Part shown: positions 14,058-26,400 of the stretch, one piece after another
Numbering within the stretch: position 1 is the first letter of the stretch
How the letters are laid out: each line of letters begins with the position of its first letter
Assembly (NCBI RefSeq): GCF_021155765.1
Contig: NC_060112.1
Span: 15,376,001 to 15,440,000, forward strand
Direction of reading: 5' to 3'
Origin: Diprion similis
Lineage: Eukaryota > Arthropoda > Insecta > Hymenoptera > Diprionidae
DNA: 64,000 bases
Translations under genes and position numbers: made by a program
Notes under the pieces: model-generated
What the model saw: only the letters and a program-made list of their open reading frames with translations
The model's database searches: none
Told to the model about the DNA's origin: nothing

Positions 14058-14077
14058 GGCAGGCAGGCAGGCAGGCA
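14058..14077 (+). repeat. (GGCA)5 microsatellite
   Basis: Five perfect tandem copies of GGCA in intergenic DNA. Confidence 0.85.
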
Positions 14078-15199
14078 CATGCACAACTCAGAACACGTAC
14101 GACAGTCGTCGCATGGCAGGAATGATTCGTATCTCCAGAGCTATACGGCAGCGCCGAGTTTACGCCGTATAGAGAGGTACACACAGTGTGCGGTATATAC
14201 GCGCTTGTAACTGCTTTTGAATTCGTTCAAAATTTATGAACGAGGTTCCACGAGAAGATTGCAAACTTTATTGCTGGGCGTTTGAAAAATTTAGAAGATC
14301 CCGAAGCAGCGATACATCTATTCGGCACAGGCGAGGTTCTCCCGCACGATCCAAACTTGATCGTTCCAATTTATCGGCTCTGACTTTCCCCGGGTACTTC
14401 TGAAAAAGTAAGGAAAGTGAGAGAGAAAAAACGGCATCCACTCTCGCAGGCGGGACGGGTAAAGGCTTATAAACAGGAAACGTGAGGGTGGAAGGCGGCT
14501 TTTTCAAAACGATAAACCAAAATATGTATAAATCCGCAGGTACTTCCGGTACGAGATGAACTATAAAACTTGGCCGAATCTCGCTTGCGCGTGTGTGTCA
14601 TACCTCGGCATTCGTGTATGCAGGCGCGGGTTAGGAGGAGAATGAAAATGGATTGAGCCTGGCGAAGCGATGACGCAGGCTATCCAATTTTATGACGAAC
14701 CCCCAGCCGAGAATTTCATCCTGCTTAACCAATACTCGAAATTGCTTCAAGATTCAATTACGTTGGACGCGGTATAAGAGGCCATGAGCTGCCGGTCCGG
14801 CTGCCGCAGGTTCGACATTGAGAAAAGCACATGGAGCGCGGAGCGTCGAGAAGAGATAGAATCGAGAATCAGCCGGAAAGCATGGCCTGGTAAGTCTAAT
14901 AAAACGAACTTTGGACGAAGCAATTGAAGCAATAAATCAAAGGTAATCCCACCGAGGCACTTTTCATTGGAAAGCGTCGCGGCGGCGGTCGCAAGCCGTC
15001 TCAACTCGGTGTTCAAGCCATGGAAATTTCTGGGTCGGGTATCCGCGGTTAAACCCGCACTTACAAACTGATCTTCCCTCCGTTTTAAACTTATCAACTT
15101 CACCCTCTCCTCGGTTCAATGACTGACTTATTAAAATTATCCGGCATTCGAATTTCGCGATGAAAAACACACGGTTGAAAGTGGTGTCACGGTGACCAA

Positions 15200-15205
15200 T
15201 TTATT
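15200..15205 (-). terminator. Poly(A) signal AATAAA of CFAP53
   Basis: The minus strand reads AATAAA about 160 nt beyond the CFAP53 stop codon. It is the first canonical signal I found there, so cleavage is expected 10-30 nt further on, near 15,170-15,190. Confidence 0.6.
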
Positions 15206-15365
15206 CCATTTCACTACTACTGGAGCTACTGTATTTCGCTAAGGTTACACTTTTTTGGAAACGATTTCAATATCTCCTTGACCAGGACTTCCCTTGTAGG
15301 CATTGCCTGCATTACCGTTTCACTTGCCTGGCAAATCCACCACGATAATCAAAATCGCTACCAAA

Positions 15366-17126
15366 TTAGCAGATTTCAGCGCGTGGTGGTGGTGGTGGCG
15401 GTGGTGGTGGAGGGCAGTAACACTGTCCCTTCTGTTCGGCGTCGTGACGAGCCGCGCATTCCTTGAGCAGCGTCTTAAACGCGTGAGGTGTGATGTGTTC
15501 AGATGCCTCGAGGAGGAGTTTGGTCTGCCTCTGGTACTCCTCTTCCCTCTTGATACCATCCTGGTACATTCGATCAGCTTCCTCTTTCTCCCGACGTCGG
15601 ACGGCCTCGACGTAGCTCTGCTGGGCCTTGAGCTGTAGTCCGTAGTGTCTGGCCCTTTCCTTCTTCTCGGCTTCGACGAGCTCGTTGAGCTTAGCGTCGA
15701 GATCAAGCTCTTTCTGCAGAAGCAGAGCTTCTCGCTCCTTCTCGCTCTTCTCGCGCTCTTCACGTTCCTGCTTCTCCCTCATCTGGGCCTCACGCCCAGC
15801 TATGACTTCGCGCAAGCTTCGCTCTCGAGCTTCCTTGAACTTTCGAATAGCCAGGGTGCGTCTAGCCTCGACGTTTCTGTTCGATTCCTCGACGATGGCA
15901 TCAACCTCCACGTTTCGCCTCGCCTCTTCCTCCCGGATGGCCTCGAGGTTACTTAAATAGGCGAACATCTCCCTGCGTAGTCTCTCCGCAGTCGATGACC
16001 GCTCGTTTTTCTCCTTGTCCAGCTCCGCTTCTCCAAGCTCCTTAAACATCAGGTCCATCGCCTTCTCCTCGGCTGCACGCTCCGCTAATATCTTCTGCCT
16101 CTTCATCAGCTGCTCTTCCAGGTCCCGCTTCAGCCGCTGACGTTCGTAGTTTTCTCTATCAAGGTTCCGCTGCTCCTCTTTTCGAATGTTTTCCCACATA
16201 AGTCGAAGAGCTTCCTCTTGCTCCGCTTTCACCTGTCGCTCTTCTGCCTCCAGGGCTCGCAGCCCGGCTATCTGGTTGTCCAGGGAGCCTCGCACCATTT
16301 TTGTCGCCAGTTCGCGCCGTTTAGCCTCCTCGACCTCCCTCCCCTTCTTCGCCTCCACCTCCTTCAGCATCAGGCAGTGCCAAAGCGCGTCCAACTCTCG
16401 TTCCGCCTTGCGTTTAGCCTCGTTTTCAGCCATCTGCGCCAGGTTGCAGAGCTTCGCGTCCCTCGTCAACTTCTGCGTCTTCCTCTCGCGTGCTTCCAGG
16501 CAACAGGCCAGGTACTGCTGCATCCGTTTAGCAGCTACAGTAGCTTGGTGTTCTTCTTCACGCTTCTTCCGCAGCTCCTCTACCCGCGCCCTCATTTCGT
16601 CCAGCCTGGAATCGCCGCCATGCTGAGCCTGGTCGACGATCTCCTTCGTGAAGGCAGCTTCCTCGACCAAGATCATGGCCCGAAGTTTTTCTCGCCGTTT
16701 GTTTATCTCATCTTCGTACGCCATCATTCCTTGGAGCACATAGAGGTTATCTCTTATACTGACATACTTATCGTTTATTACTGAAGAACATAGAGTATCC
16801 TGGAGGAATGACTTACTCGTGGATAGCATTCACGTACCTTGTTCAACGCGTCGTCGAATGTTCTCCTTCAACACGCGTTTGTCGGTACGTTTCTCAAAGG
16901 CGAATCGACGATTGAGTGCGACGAATTCCCTGTCTTCAAGCTCCTTGGTTGGATCAATCTCCGTAGATTTTCGCAGTTCGTAAAACTGTTTCATGTACCG
17001 ACAGTTTGAGTTTGGCTCTCGCATTCTGTGCGCACAAGACACGTTCGCTGTTCCCGGATAGTCGATCGGATTGTGACGCGGTTTTAGTGCCGCGCAAACC
17101 GGTGGCGGAAATTCACCAAAATTCAT
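15366..17126 (-). CDS. Cilia- and flagella-associated protein 53 (CFAP53/CCDC11), two exons
   Basis: The coding sequence joins exon 1 (17,126-16,838) to exon 2 (16,729-15,366), giving 550 residues. The protein is almost wholly charged alpha-helical coiled coil (trichohyalin-plectin-homology type). CFAP53 is known as a microtubule inner protein of ciliary doublets; in insects the likely sites are sperm flagella and sensory cilia. Recognition rests on collinear matches to vertebrate CFAP53 recalled from memory: a VEQG junction motif, the RREKLRAM segment, and a segment around SLDNQIAGL in the middle. The length is close to the vertebrate protein (about 510). The ATG at 17,126 opens the frame and is followed by a short basic N-terminus as in the family. 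The donor AAG|GTACGT and acceptor CCAAG|GA keep phase 1 and restore the conserved Gly. The C-terminus carries ten consecutive prolines encoded by a GGT-type repeat. It stands alone and is transcribed away from the U1-like gene. Confidence 0.93.
16730..16837 (-). other. CFAP53 intron, 108 bp, phase 1
   Basis: On the minus strand the intron begins GTACGT after AACAAG and ends CTCCAAG before GAATGATGG. Reading through the donor meets TGA two codons later, so intron retention would truncate the protein. An alternative acceptor (TAAGAG|AT) is also in frame and would add eight residues net, but it lacks a pyrimidine tract and fits the family alignment less well. Confidence 0.8.
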
Positions 17127-17232
17127 AATCGAAATTTTATTTGCAACACGACCCGGCCAGGTTATGGACTACACACAGCTGATGCTCCGACACGAAGTGC
17201 GTCAGGGTTCATGTCGATACCGCCTGTTTTTC

Positions 17233-17246
17233 GTCGTCAAGGTGAC
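17233..17246 (-). promoter_or_regulatory. Candidate RFX X-box upstream of CFAP53
   Basis: On the minus strand GTCACC-TT-GACGAC fits the RFX consensus RYYNYY(N1-3)RRNRAC; the plus strand, GTCGTC-AA-GGTGAC, fits too. It lies 107-120 nt upstream of the CFAP53 start codon, the range where RFX sites drive ciliary genes in animals. The consensus is loose enough that a chance match in a few hundred bases is quite possible, so this is suggestive only. Confidence 0.4.
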
Positions 17247-20200
17247 GGCCATTCCACGGTGCCTGTCACTGGTTTCGTAGCATTTGTTGAATACGCGTTA
17301 CTATCTGAAATTCTTCGATATAATTCACTCGCACGATATCAGAAATACGCACGCAGGCAAATAGAGTTTTGATCTAACCAATAAATCTAGGGCTTAAAAA
17401 TGAAAGGAAAAAAAATAAAATAAAAAAAAAACCTGAAAAAAATAATTGATAACAAAATTTATGGATTAGAACGTGAAAAAAGAGGGGAGAAAAAGATGGG
17501 CTATAAATTATACCCCGGTCTATAGTCTAGACGGTTTTAAACTTTGACGGTAATAAAGACTAGCTCTAACGTTATAATGGTCCTTCGTCATTACACTGGG
17601 GCCACTTTAAATTAAACTATAAATCCAGAGTCATTTTTATATCATATTGCAGAACTATCAGTAAAAATTATAAGGCGTGTGACAATTTGCTTTATATTGT
17701 AGGTAAATCTTTTGTTACAGGGTACAACAAATATCTCGAATGTGCTATACTCGAAAAGCAGCAGTAAGCTCTTTTGTTGCCGAGATACAATGATAATTCA
17801 ATTTGGCGCGTACCCGACATGCAAGAAATGAACACCAGTTAGCGACGATTAAATTTTCAAAACTCTTCCCTAAAATACCCTTATATTAAGCGGATTAAAA
17901 GTGCGGCAACTCGAGAAGACGAATCCTATTACGATGCCTTTTATTTGTCGGGATTTTACCCGGAGAAAAAAGCACTTGGCCACCAAGTGTTGGTCTCTTT
18001 CAAAAACTCGGCTTACCCTTATTTGGGACATTAGACACACGTGTAAGCTCCACTAATTTGGAAAGAAGGCTTTCGGAAAGGCTGTACAGTGGAACTGGCA
18101 TGGCGGCCATATTTTTCCAGACCGCAAGAGAACGCGAAAATTTCCTCAACTAGATTGGAATATAGAAGAGAAAAGTTTTTCAGCATGGCTAATTGAATAA
18201 AACATGCACCTTCATCTTCATCAGAACTTCATCAGAATTCGCTGAATCAGGCTTTACTTGATTTTTTTAAATCCTTTTAGCTATTTACGATGAAAATGCG
18301 CATAGTTCTTAGAAGCGAATACGCTTGGCCCTAGAAGATTCGAAAACGAATAAGAATGAATTCGTGAAAGAATTTTAGGAGCAACACTCCTTTCGGAATC
18401 TCGATCATTCACCTACACGCGATGCTGCAAAAACTACGTGTGATTAAATTTCTTTCATTCGTGTAAGTTTTTCACGATTGATATGCGCATAGATGATGCA
18501 CGGACAAATGAATAAATGCATTACGACGGGGTATAAACAAAGAGAAGAAAAAGGAATCATCGATCCAAGAATGACAACTCGGACGGGACCCCTTTAAGGA
18601 GCAACCGCTCGCGAATATTTTTCCCGCACGTTGATCCCTCGGCGGCGCGACGTTATTAAAGGAAATGTACGAAAACAGGGGAAAAGAGACGCGATTTATT
18701 TACATGCCAAACTTCGAGAGTAGGAGTAGAGCCATGCAATTGAACCCCGCACCCCCCGGGCCGCTGGGTAGGCACGCTATTTGTTTTCTCGTGGTAATTA
18801 TCAAATCCCTGACTACCCCAACGGAAAATCACTCCGCCTACGGGCTTGTTGATTTATGGTTCATGATTTTTTTTCCTCCAGTTTTTTCTTCATCTCATAC
18901 TCCTATAATGCCGAAATAAATCTGGATTATGTAAATTCAAATTCCATTAGCGACGTGGACCTCTGGTCGTGGCTCATTATACAGTTTAGATTCGTTTAAC
19001 CCCTCGCCACGGCGTTGCACAAATAATTGGAACATGAGCCTGGTTTCTTTTTTTGAATGTTTATTTCTTTGTTAAAAATTCAATATAAATTATCCCCCCC
19101 CCCCCCGCAGCTCGATTCAATTACGGGAATCCGATAACATTGTACGCTTTTTTACCTTATTTTTTTTCGCTCAACTTTTGCAGCAGGTCAAATTATTTTG
19201 CAGACATTATTTCTGTCACGGAGTATTTTCATAGTGAGAAAATTTCTTTCAACTTCTTCCTTTGTATTCGAATACAAAGTATACTATTACTGTATACGAT
19301 ACACCTTCTACAATTATACTTGCATTTCAAATCAGTTTTTTCCTTGATGAAATCACAGCTTGTATAATCGATGTATAACAACTCTAAGAAACCATGCTCG
19401 TCAATCATTCCAACCCAATTCAAAGGCATATTGGAAAAAAGGCTACCTTGTATGGCAAGACAGGCATACTTCGACCCCTCAATTTGGTCCACACGCCGAG
19501 ACTGAAATTACATTTCAATCAACAGCAGCGCAGTATTATCGGGCAGAAGCAAAGCTCGGCCATTGACTTATCTGATAACTAATGTACGTACTCGCTACTT
19601 AACAGATCCTAATAGGTTTGCGCCGGTTGTAAATCTTCGGTGAAACGATCTTCGATGGCGTATAAACTCCTTCACTTACACCCTCTCTGTGACCCGGCTG
19701 CATCCATCGAGAGCATAAAATTACTATCATGAGTGTTGATAACGGTCGTTCTTCCGGAGAAAAGTCATATAAAATATACCAGCTATCCACACGCTACAAA
19801 ATTATGACGCATGCAGCGCAGGGCTTTGCTTTGCTCATTTGCCATGGAATATGAAATTTTTCAGGCATACATTTATTGCCATGTTTCCAACTTTGCTATT
19901 TCCAACACAAAAGGATGGCTGAATGAATGTGCGCGGTTTCATAGGAAGCAAGATATTTTTATTATCACAATACGCTGTTCAATCTCGCTTGCTTCTATTT
20001 TTCGGTAAAATTTTATAATAATGAAAAAATATCGGATGCTCGTAATTAGCGAGCGGTGAAATATCATTTTTGAAATACCTTCTGCCTGAATCTCAACCAA
20101 ATTTATTTTTATGTCATAGACTTAACGTCACGTAGAGTTACAATCGATATTTCATTATAGATAATTTCAAATCATTGAGTACGATAGTCGCGTAACATTT

Positions 20201-20262
20201 GTTTCTCGCGAGTGAAATCGTGCCAGAATGAGTAGAATAAGAGTTAAAATACGAAGTTGACT
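17247..20262. other. Intergenic stretch between CFAP53 and the U1-like gene
   Basis: No coding frame is recognised. There is an A-rich segment at about 17,401-17,480 and a 13-base poly-C run at 19,094-19,106. No convincing proximal sequence element was recognised in the 70 bases before the U1-like gene, although the element's consensus in this species is unknown to me. Confidence 0.55.
19094..19106 (+). repeat. Poly-C homopolymer, 13 bp
   Basis: Thirteen uninterrupted C in AT-rich intergenic DNA. On the other strand this is a fourth long G tract in the window. Confidence 0.85.
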
Positions 20263-20413
20263 ATACTAACCTGACGTAGGGGATACCATGATCAATACGG
20301 TGGTTCCCCCGGGAGTGAGGCATGACTGCTGAACCCTGTAAATACCCCTAACGTGGGTATTTGTACGTTTAATTTTTGGTAGTGCGGGGCTCTTGCGGTC
20401 GCGCAGTCCCCGC
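20263..20413 (+). ncRNA. U1 snRNA-like gene, variant lacking the stem-loop II apex
   Basis: U1 snRNA pairs with 5' splice sites in the spliceosome. This 151-nt copy starts AUACUAACCUG (canonical AUACUUACCUG). It keeps stem-loop I (GGGGA at 20,279-20,283 with UCCCC at 20,305-20,309, and ACC with GGU). Stem-loop III has an 8-bp stem (20,340-20,347 with 20,355-20,362). It keeps a canonical Sm site AAUUUUUGG (20,371-20,379) and stem-loop IV (GCGGGG at 20,384-20,389 with CCCCGC at 20,408-20,413). It is about 13 nt shorter than the usual 164 nt. The gap removes the top of stem-loop II, including the AUUGCAC loop bound by U1A/SNF, leaving a possible GGCA-UGAC-UGCU mini-hairpin. The stem-loop I loop reads GAUCAAUACG instead of GAUCACGAAG, the U1-70K site. 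The identity as U1-derived is secure; whether it is a working variant or a pseudogene is open. No canonical upstream element was recognised. Confidence 0.9.
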
Positions 20414-23400
20414 GTAGTTCGCTCGAAATGAAACTCAACTACTTCTCTTTTCTTTTCTTTTTTTTTTGAGGTTGGTTAACGAAGGAGAAGTGGGAGAGAT
20501 ACGTGGAAACAACGATAATCCAGAAACTTGGGTAACGCGAGCTGTTAAGTAATACGCTCACGGTTCCAATGAACGGTGCGATGCACTTGTCCCGTTTCAA
20601 ACTTCTTTCACACACGTGTTACGATACTTTAAAACTTTACGAATTTCCCGACTGTTAACGTCTAGCTCCTCCAACTTCTATCTATTTCCTCTACTGGGAT
20701 TTAATCTAAACGCGTTACTTACTTTGTTCTGTAGTTTTAGAACTAACGATAAATTCCACTCGCTGTATACCTTCCCTGCACCTCACACCCTGCATTTATC
20801 CCCAACGTCACAAAACTTTACGAACTAAGGTCCACGTCCATATTTACGAAACCTCAATCAAACTGTATAAATACAATGATATGGTATTACTGCGATTGCA
20901 AGGTGTTCTCAGTTTTCTATACTTGTTGTTGAAGATACAACAGCTTAGGTATCCTAAACTGTAATATCCGTGCACTCATGGAATTGAGAAAATGTATTCC
21001 AAAAGTAAAACTGGTAACAGATTCGTGAGTATCACATGATAGAATGTTAGACAGTTATGTCCTCGAAAACTGTAGCCACAGACTGCGCTGATGATTTGTA
21101 CTCAAAAGAATTACTTTTGAACAAATATTTCCAATTTGTCTAATCACCGATGAGATTTATGATTTTTTTTTCAACGTGACGTCTGGGTCAATAAACGACC
21201 AGTTTTGTGTTCTCCAACATAAATTTAATGGAAACTTAGAAGACACGGATACGACAGGGTCGGATTGAAGTCATTAAAAAATTCGGTACTCTTACGAAAC
21301 GTTGTTCAAAAGATACAAGGAGGGTTTTTCGTAGCAAGTCTATAAATTAAGATTCGAACAATATCTGAGTAGGTAAATTATACGCGAAGCTTATTAGGAT
21401 ACAACTGCAGACCAACGCCGGAAACTGGAAGCATGAAACTGCAAGCACCCTCAGGATGTTGGGGGATGTTCGTTACAGCGGGCATTCGGTTTAGCCTGTA
21501 GATTCGGAGAGTCTTGCACCAGCAGTTTGCTCATCAAGATGATAACGAGGCCCGCGGGATGTTGTACAAAGGCATGCAGACACGGGGGGAGCCGCGGCTG
21601 TTAGCTGCTGGCTGCACCGTCGACTGTCGACGTCACTTGTGCAATTTCTACACAAGGTGCAATGTTCTCGGGAGTTGCGTTCCTGTGGATCTGTCTGGCA
21701 CATGCATAATAGACCACGCGTATGCACTATGACGGCATCGCGTCAGGAATTGAACCGTACCTACGTGAATTCAAAATCTGTCAATCTCTGTCTCCGTCGA
21801 AATACGCCGTACATCTAAATCCCGCGTTGCAGCTGTAGTGCAACAAAAAAGAATGTTAATCATACACGTATTTTTCGTACCAAAATACGACAAATGTATG
21901 AGATTCGAGGTACCTGAAGACGTACGGAACGGGTGGGAAGAGGGGAGGGCAATTTTTCAGGATTGATTCCGAGAATTTCTTTCTTTGGCACAGGCAATTT
22001 CATCGTCGAGTGGCGTTCCTGCGTCACGAAGTATCAGGCAAGAAAAGTGAAGAAAAATTGGGTAGATCTAATTTCGTGAATGGTAATAAGTGTTTGTCAC
22101 AGTCTGCCAACCGTCACGGCTGTCTGTAACATTTTCCAATTAACCCCAGTTATAGCAGCTGAAGGGTGAAGCAAGAGGGCAGCGTCAGGGATGAGTGACG
22201 GTGTGTGTATTAGTGTGTGTTTGTGTGAGACAGTGGCTAGAAATTTCTTTTCACGTTTCGTTTCGCCCCGAATCATTTGAGTGGTGCAGTGCTTTTTCAC
22301 CCCAAATAGCATAAGGTGAGATGTATGAAGAATAAACCTTATTCGTTTTTTCTTTGCATATTCCGGGAAACCGAGATCTTGGAAACTTTTTAAATTCATG
22401 CGCTGTATACAGCTGCGCAGGAGAAGCGAGTTCTCGTCCTTTTCTCCCTCATATTATACGAATTGCTTGAGTCTACGTATGTAACGGCGGCACGAAGATG
22501 AGCCAAAGTCTCTTTACCACCCCTTATACTGTCAGACGAGAAGAAACAAGCTTACTTAACGTATCCGAATCAGCACTTTGAAGCGCACTTTTTTACAGAT
22601 CCAATTATTTGCCCGTCCTGCGTACGCAAAGACTGTTTCTCAGCTACGTTGACTGGCCGATGGTCGAGACTTGACCTCAACCCCCGAGTCATTGGTCAAA
22701 TGGATTCCGGGCGGCGATTTAACACGTCGGGTACGCCCAGATCTTATCCGGTATTCCAACAATGTTTATTGCATGTGACAAATTTCCCTCGTTTAGTCAG
22801 CTTCGATGGACGCAATATTGTCCTTGTGTCCAATTTTATGGTTCATGTGTCTCTTCGCTTTGCCCTAAGAATACCAGACAGCCGATGGAATTTCATCATT
22901 GACACATTTCGACTAATTGTCGAGAATATATCGACCTTTTCGATGCAACATTTTGCGCTAGATTGTTTTGCTCTATAAAGAGTCCACGTACAAGGAGCTA
23001 ATGTCATCGACGTCATTAGATTTCGCGCTGAAATCGAGGTTAATTGTTCTCCAATAGCTGGCATTATGGTTCGCAAATATCACGAATTCGTGTAAGTTTG
23101 CGAGACAGCGAAGCGTGGAACAATTTTAGTTGCAAAATCACGAATTCCGAAATCCTTTTCTCCCGGAGAATTCAATAGGTGTCGCGGAATGATTAAAATT
23201 CACTGACACCTAATCCCTGCTTAGCTCTTCCTTTCGTCCGGCTTGTCCGATTCTCCGGACTTTTCCTTACCGGGTAATTCGTAGGCGATGTACGAAAAGC
23301 AATTTATTTCACGTAGCTTCTATGCTTCAGACTCGAGTAATTTTGCAGCTTTCACAGCTTTTTATTTAACTTCTTTTCACATTGGAGGATCCTGAGGAGA

Positions 23401-26400
23401 GGCAGGGTCTGATTTTTCCGCCGCAATTAGCTCGTCGGTAATTATTTTAAATTATTTGAAAAAAAATGTTAAGCTCGACAAGCGTGTACATAAAGGGTGT
23501 GCAAATTACCGCACTTAACTGGTGAGCTTTTTAAATTCGACTTTGTGTCACCATTACGTGTACAAATGTTCCAGCGGAAGTACCTGCTCAGTTGTAAAGT
23601 TATACTAATGTGTTTTACGTTATAAAAAAAAACGTTACCTCAAGTTTTTTTTACGCGGAATAATTCGGAGTACCATTTATAAATATATTACATACCCCTT
23701 GGGTCATAAATTAGTTGAGCTGCGAGACAAAATGAAATTCCCTGAAAGAACATTTGAACTAATTTCAGAATAATCATATTTACTGTTTAAAATTGCAGTC
23801 ATTTCGGGAAACTATGAACTTCTGTACTCGATTCCCCCCTCGGGTTGAAATCTTTTGAGCCCTTCTCAGAGCTCGGAGTATTCTAGCAAAATTGAGTTGG
23901 AAAATTGAGAGTTCAGACTTCGAGTAAATGCTTAAAGAAGAATTCTCTAGTAGTTGAAAATTAGTTGAACGAACTCATAATCAATGCATGGCCCTATCTC
24001 TTGCCGAGTATTTATTTCTAACTTTATAATTGAGTTGAGGAGAATTTCATCTGGCTGACATGATGGGAATAACCTCAGGGCCTTAACATACCAACATATG
24101 ATACGAAATTCATTTTGTACGCAATAACTCCACACCACATGAAGATAAGTAGATATACGAAACTTGAGGAATAATAATAATAGTACTAACCATCAATTAG
24201 AATAAAAAAATTCTACATGGAAGTTTTTCTGAGCAAAATGCTTGCACCCCCTTTTGCAATATTCGTGAAAATTGCCTGCGGCTTGGCAATGTGAGATTGG
24301 AAAGGGAGGATTTATTGTGCGTGTTATTAGCTGGTGGGGTTAATTACATCCACGGTAAACTAATATTCTTCACGCGATCAATATTTATCCGGTAAATAAG
24401 AGTCGCTCAATCTTTTTCCAAACGAGATTCCAGTTTCTTACGCGTTCAACTTTCCGGGCGAATAACGGAGGGCTAGGAGCGATCTACATCCGTACTCGAG
24501 GGCTTACAAAGCAAAGCACGTCCCCCATTAATAAATCTGCAACATTATAGTCATTTATATCGGTCGGGTTAATAAAGTCCTGTTTCTCTTATCTGAAAAA
24601 TATTTCATTCAGACTATACACCGTTATTCTATGCCCACCTTATCGCCCTGAAGTACGGTCCGTGAATAGGCAGTGGTAGGTACAGATAGGCACAGTCCAA
24701 CGACCGTTTTCAGATAGGGAAAAAGTCTTGCGAATGGCGTAACACAAGCTGGCCAAGGCGTGAAATGCCAGGGCCGATTATACAAAGCAGATTAACCAAA
24801 GTGTAGGTACAGAGTTTTGAAAATATTTAATCTTTCGTATTCAACTTTGGGTGACCCCGAGTGACAGGGTTTCACACGTAGAGATGAAAAGAGGATCAAC
24901 AACTAACCGGTTCGTTAAAATGTTTTCTACTTTCTTTTCTGAATCAGTCTTGCCGATCAAGTTTATCCTGGGAAATGTTCGATGCTTCTACCGGGAGTCT
25001 CATTCATATCTATAGTCTGGACTCGGAAGCTTACCGCAAACGAAAGGACTCGAAACTCATCTACGTAGAAAAGATAATGATCGGTTGAGCCCATTCGTTT
25101 CTGAAGAAGGTAACCGTTGATCGTGAAATTACTGTGTTGCCAATTTTTAAGTTTGAATGAGACAACTTAGCTCAAATGCTCGTTTGGATCGTTCTCATAA
25201 TGAAAAGTAGCTTGGAAAATTGTACACAAGTTTATTGAATAACAGGCTTCGGAAGGTGTATTGAGCACAGCGTAAAAGGCTTTCAACTTTAATTTTTTTC
25301 TTGTGTCATTCGGACTTTGTGCAGAAAAGAGGAAACGTCGAAAAGACAAGAGCATGAAGACTTCACCATTCAGGATGGTGCATCGGCGAACTGTGGACCG
25401 AATCCTCTCTCGAGACAGTGATAATTCTTATTGTGAAGTCTCCTTGGATGTGCTGTAGAAGTGGTTTGCAGACAACGGAGAAACCCTTCAGAGGAGAGGA
25501 AGTAGGAAGTCGCTATCAGCGATCGGCAATTCTGAAAACGCGGAGGTACTGTGCAACGATTTAGGTCGCGCGATTCACTGCGGAATTTCGTTTCTTTCAC
25601 ATATGTACATACATACAAACGCACACTCGAAGCTTTCCTTAATCGAGACTCAACTGCACCAAGAGTTCACTAAATTTTCCAGTCAGTCTCCGTCTCCGGA
25701 TCCTCAAAAAATCTCTTTTAAATTACCGAGCATTTCTTCGCTCCCGTGCAAGTTACCTTGACGCATTCACCATTCGCGGAAGTGATTTCAGCTTCAAGAT
25801 CTAGCCGGGTGAAATTAAATTTAAATTGTTTCCAACAGTAATGGTCTCATTTAGCTATTCGAAGCAAGCCTAGATCACGACATCATTCGGCAAAATCCTG
25901 AGATAGAACAGGCTGGATGAGCTTCAAGCGTTCCTGGCCGTCTTGTACTAATATATTTGACGAGCGACAAAATGGAAATACCTTCCGTCCCAAGCGGGTT
26001 AAATATACAGGACCAAGGATGTCCAGAAACGTAATATGTGCATTCAGAGAGGGGAAAAATAGCGGAAGAAAAAGAGCGGCACGTAAGAAGGAGAGACGCG
26101 GGAAAATCGGTGACGGATCGTCGCGCTATTTCCAAGCGTCGAACGCATTCTGCAATTGCGCAATCCGACAATAGCGAATTAGTTTCATTCCAGCCGTCAA
26201 TTTGGGACACGAAATAACCACCAAAATGATGATGCATCGTAGGCAACGGGGCAATCATTTGTCGTGATTTCGTTCCGCCGATTTCTGGTCCCGAATCTAG
26301 GCGCTCCCACGGGTGCCGAATTTCATGGGAGTCCTGAATCGCCAAAAAGGACCGACCTGGAATAATTTCAACGATTCGATATAGTTTTTGAATTTCAATA

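Larger units (their letters stand above)
5361..15199. other. Intergenic stretch with no recognised gene
   Basis: No reading frame here has domain content or a convincing splice structure. Listed separately are a CpG-dense patch (5995-6330), a poly-G tract (12,740-12,756), a G-rich cluster (13,086-13,118) and a tetranucleotide repeat (14,058-14,077). A small palindrome at 9468-9484 has 8-bp arms around a single base. Confidence 0.6.
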
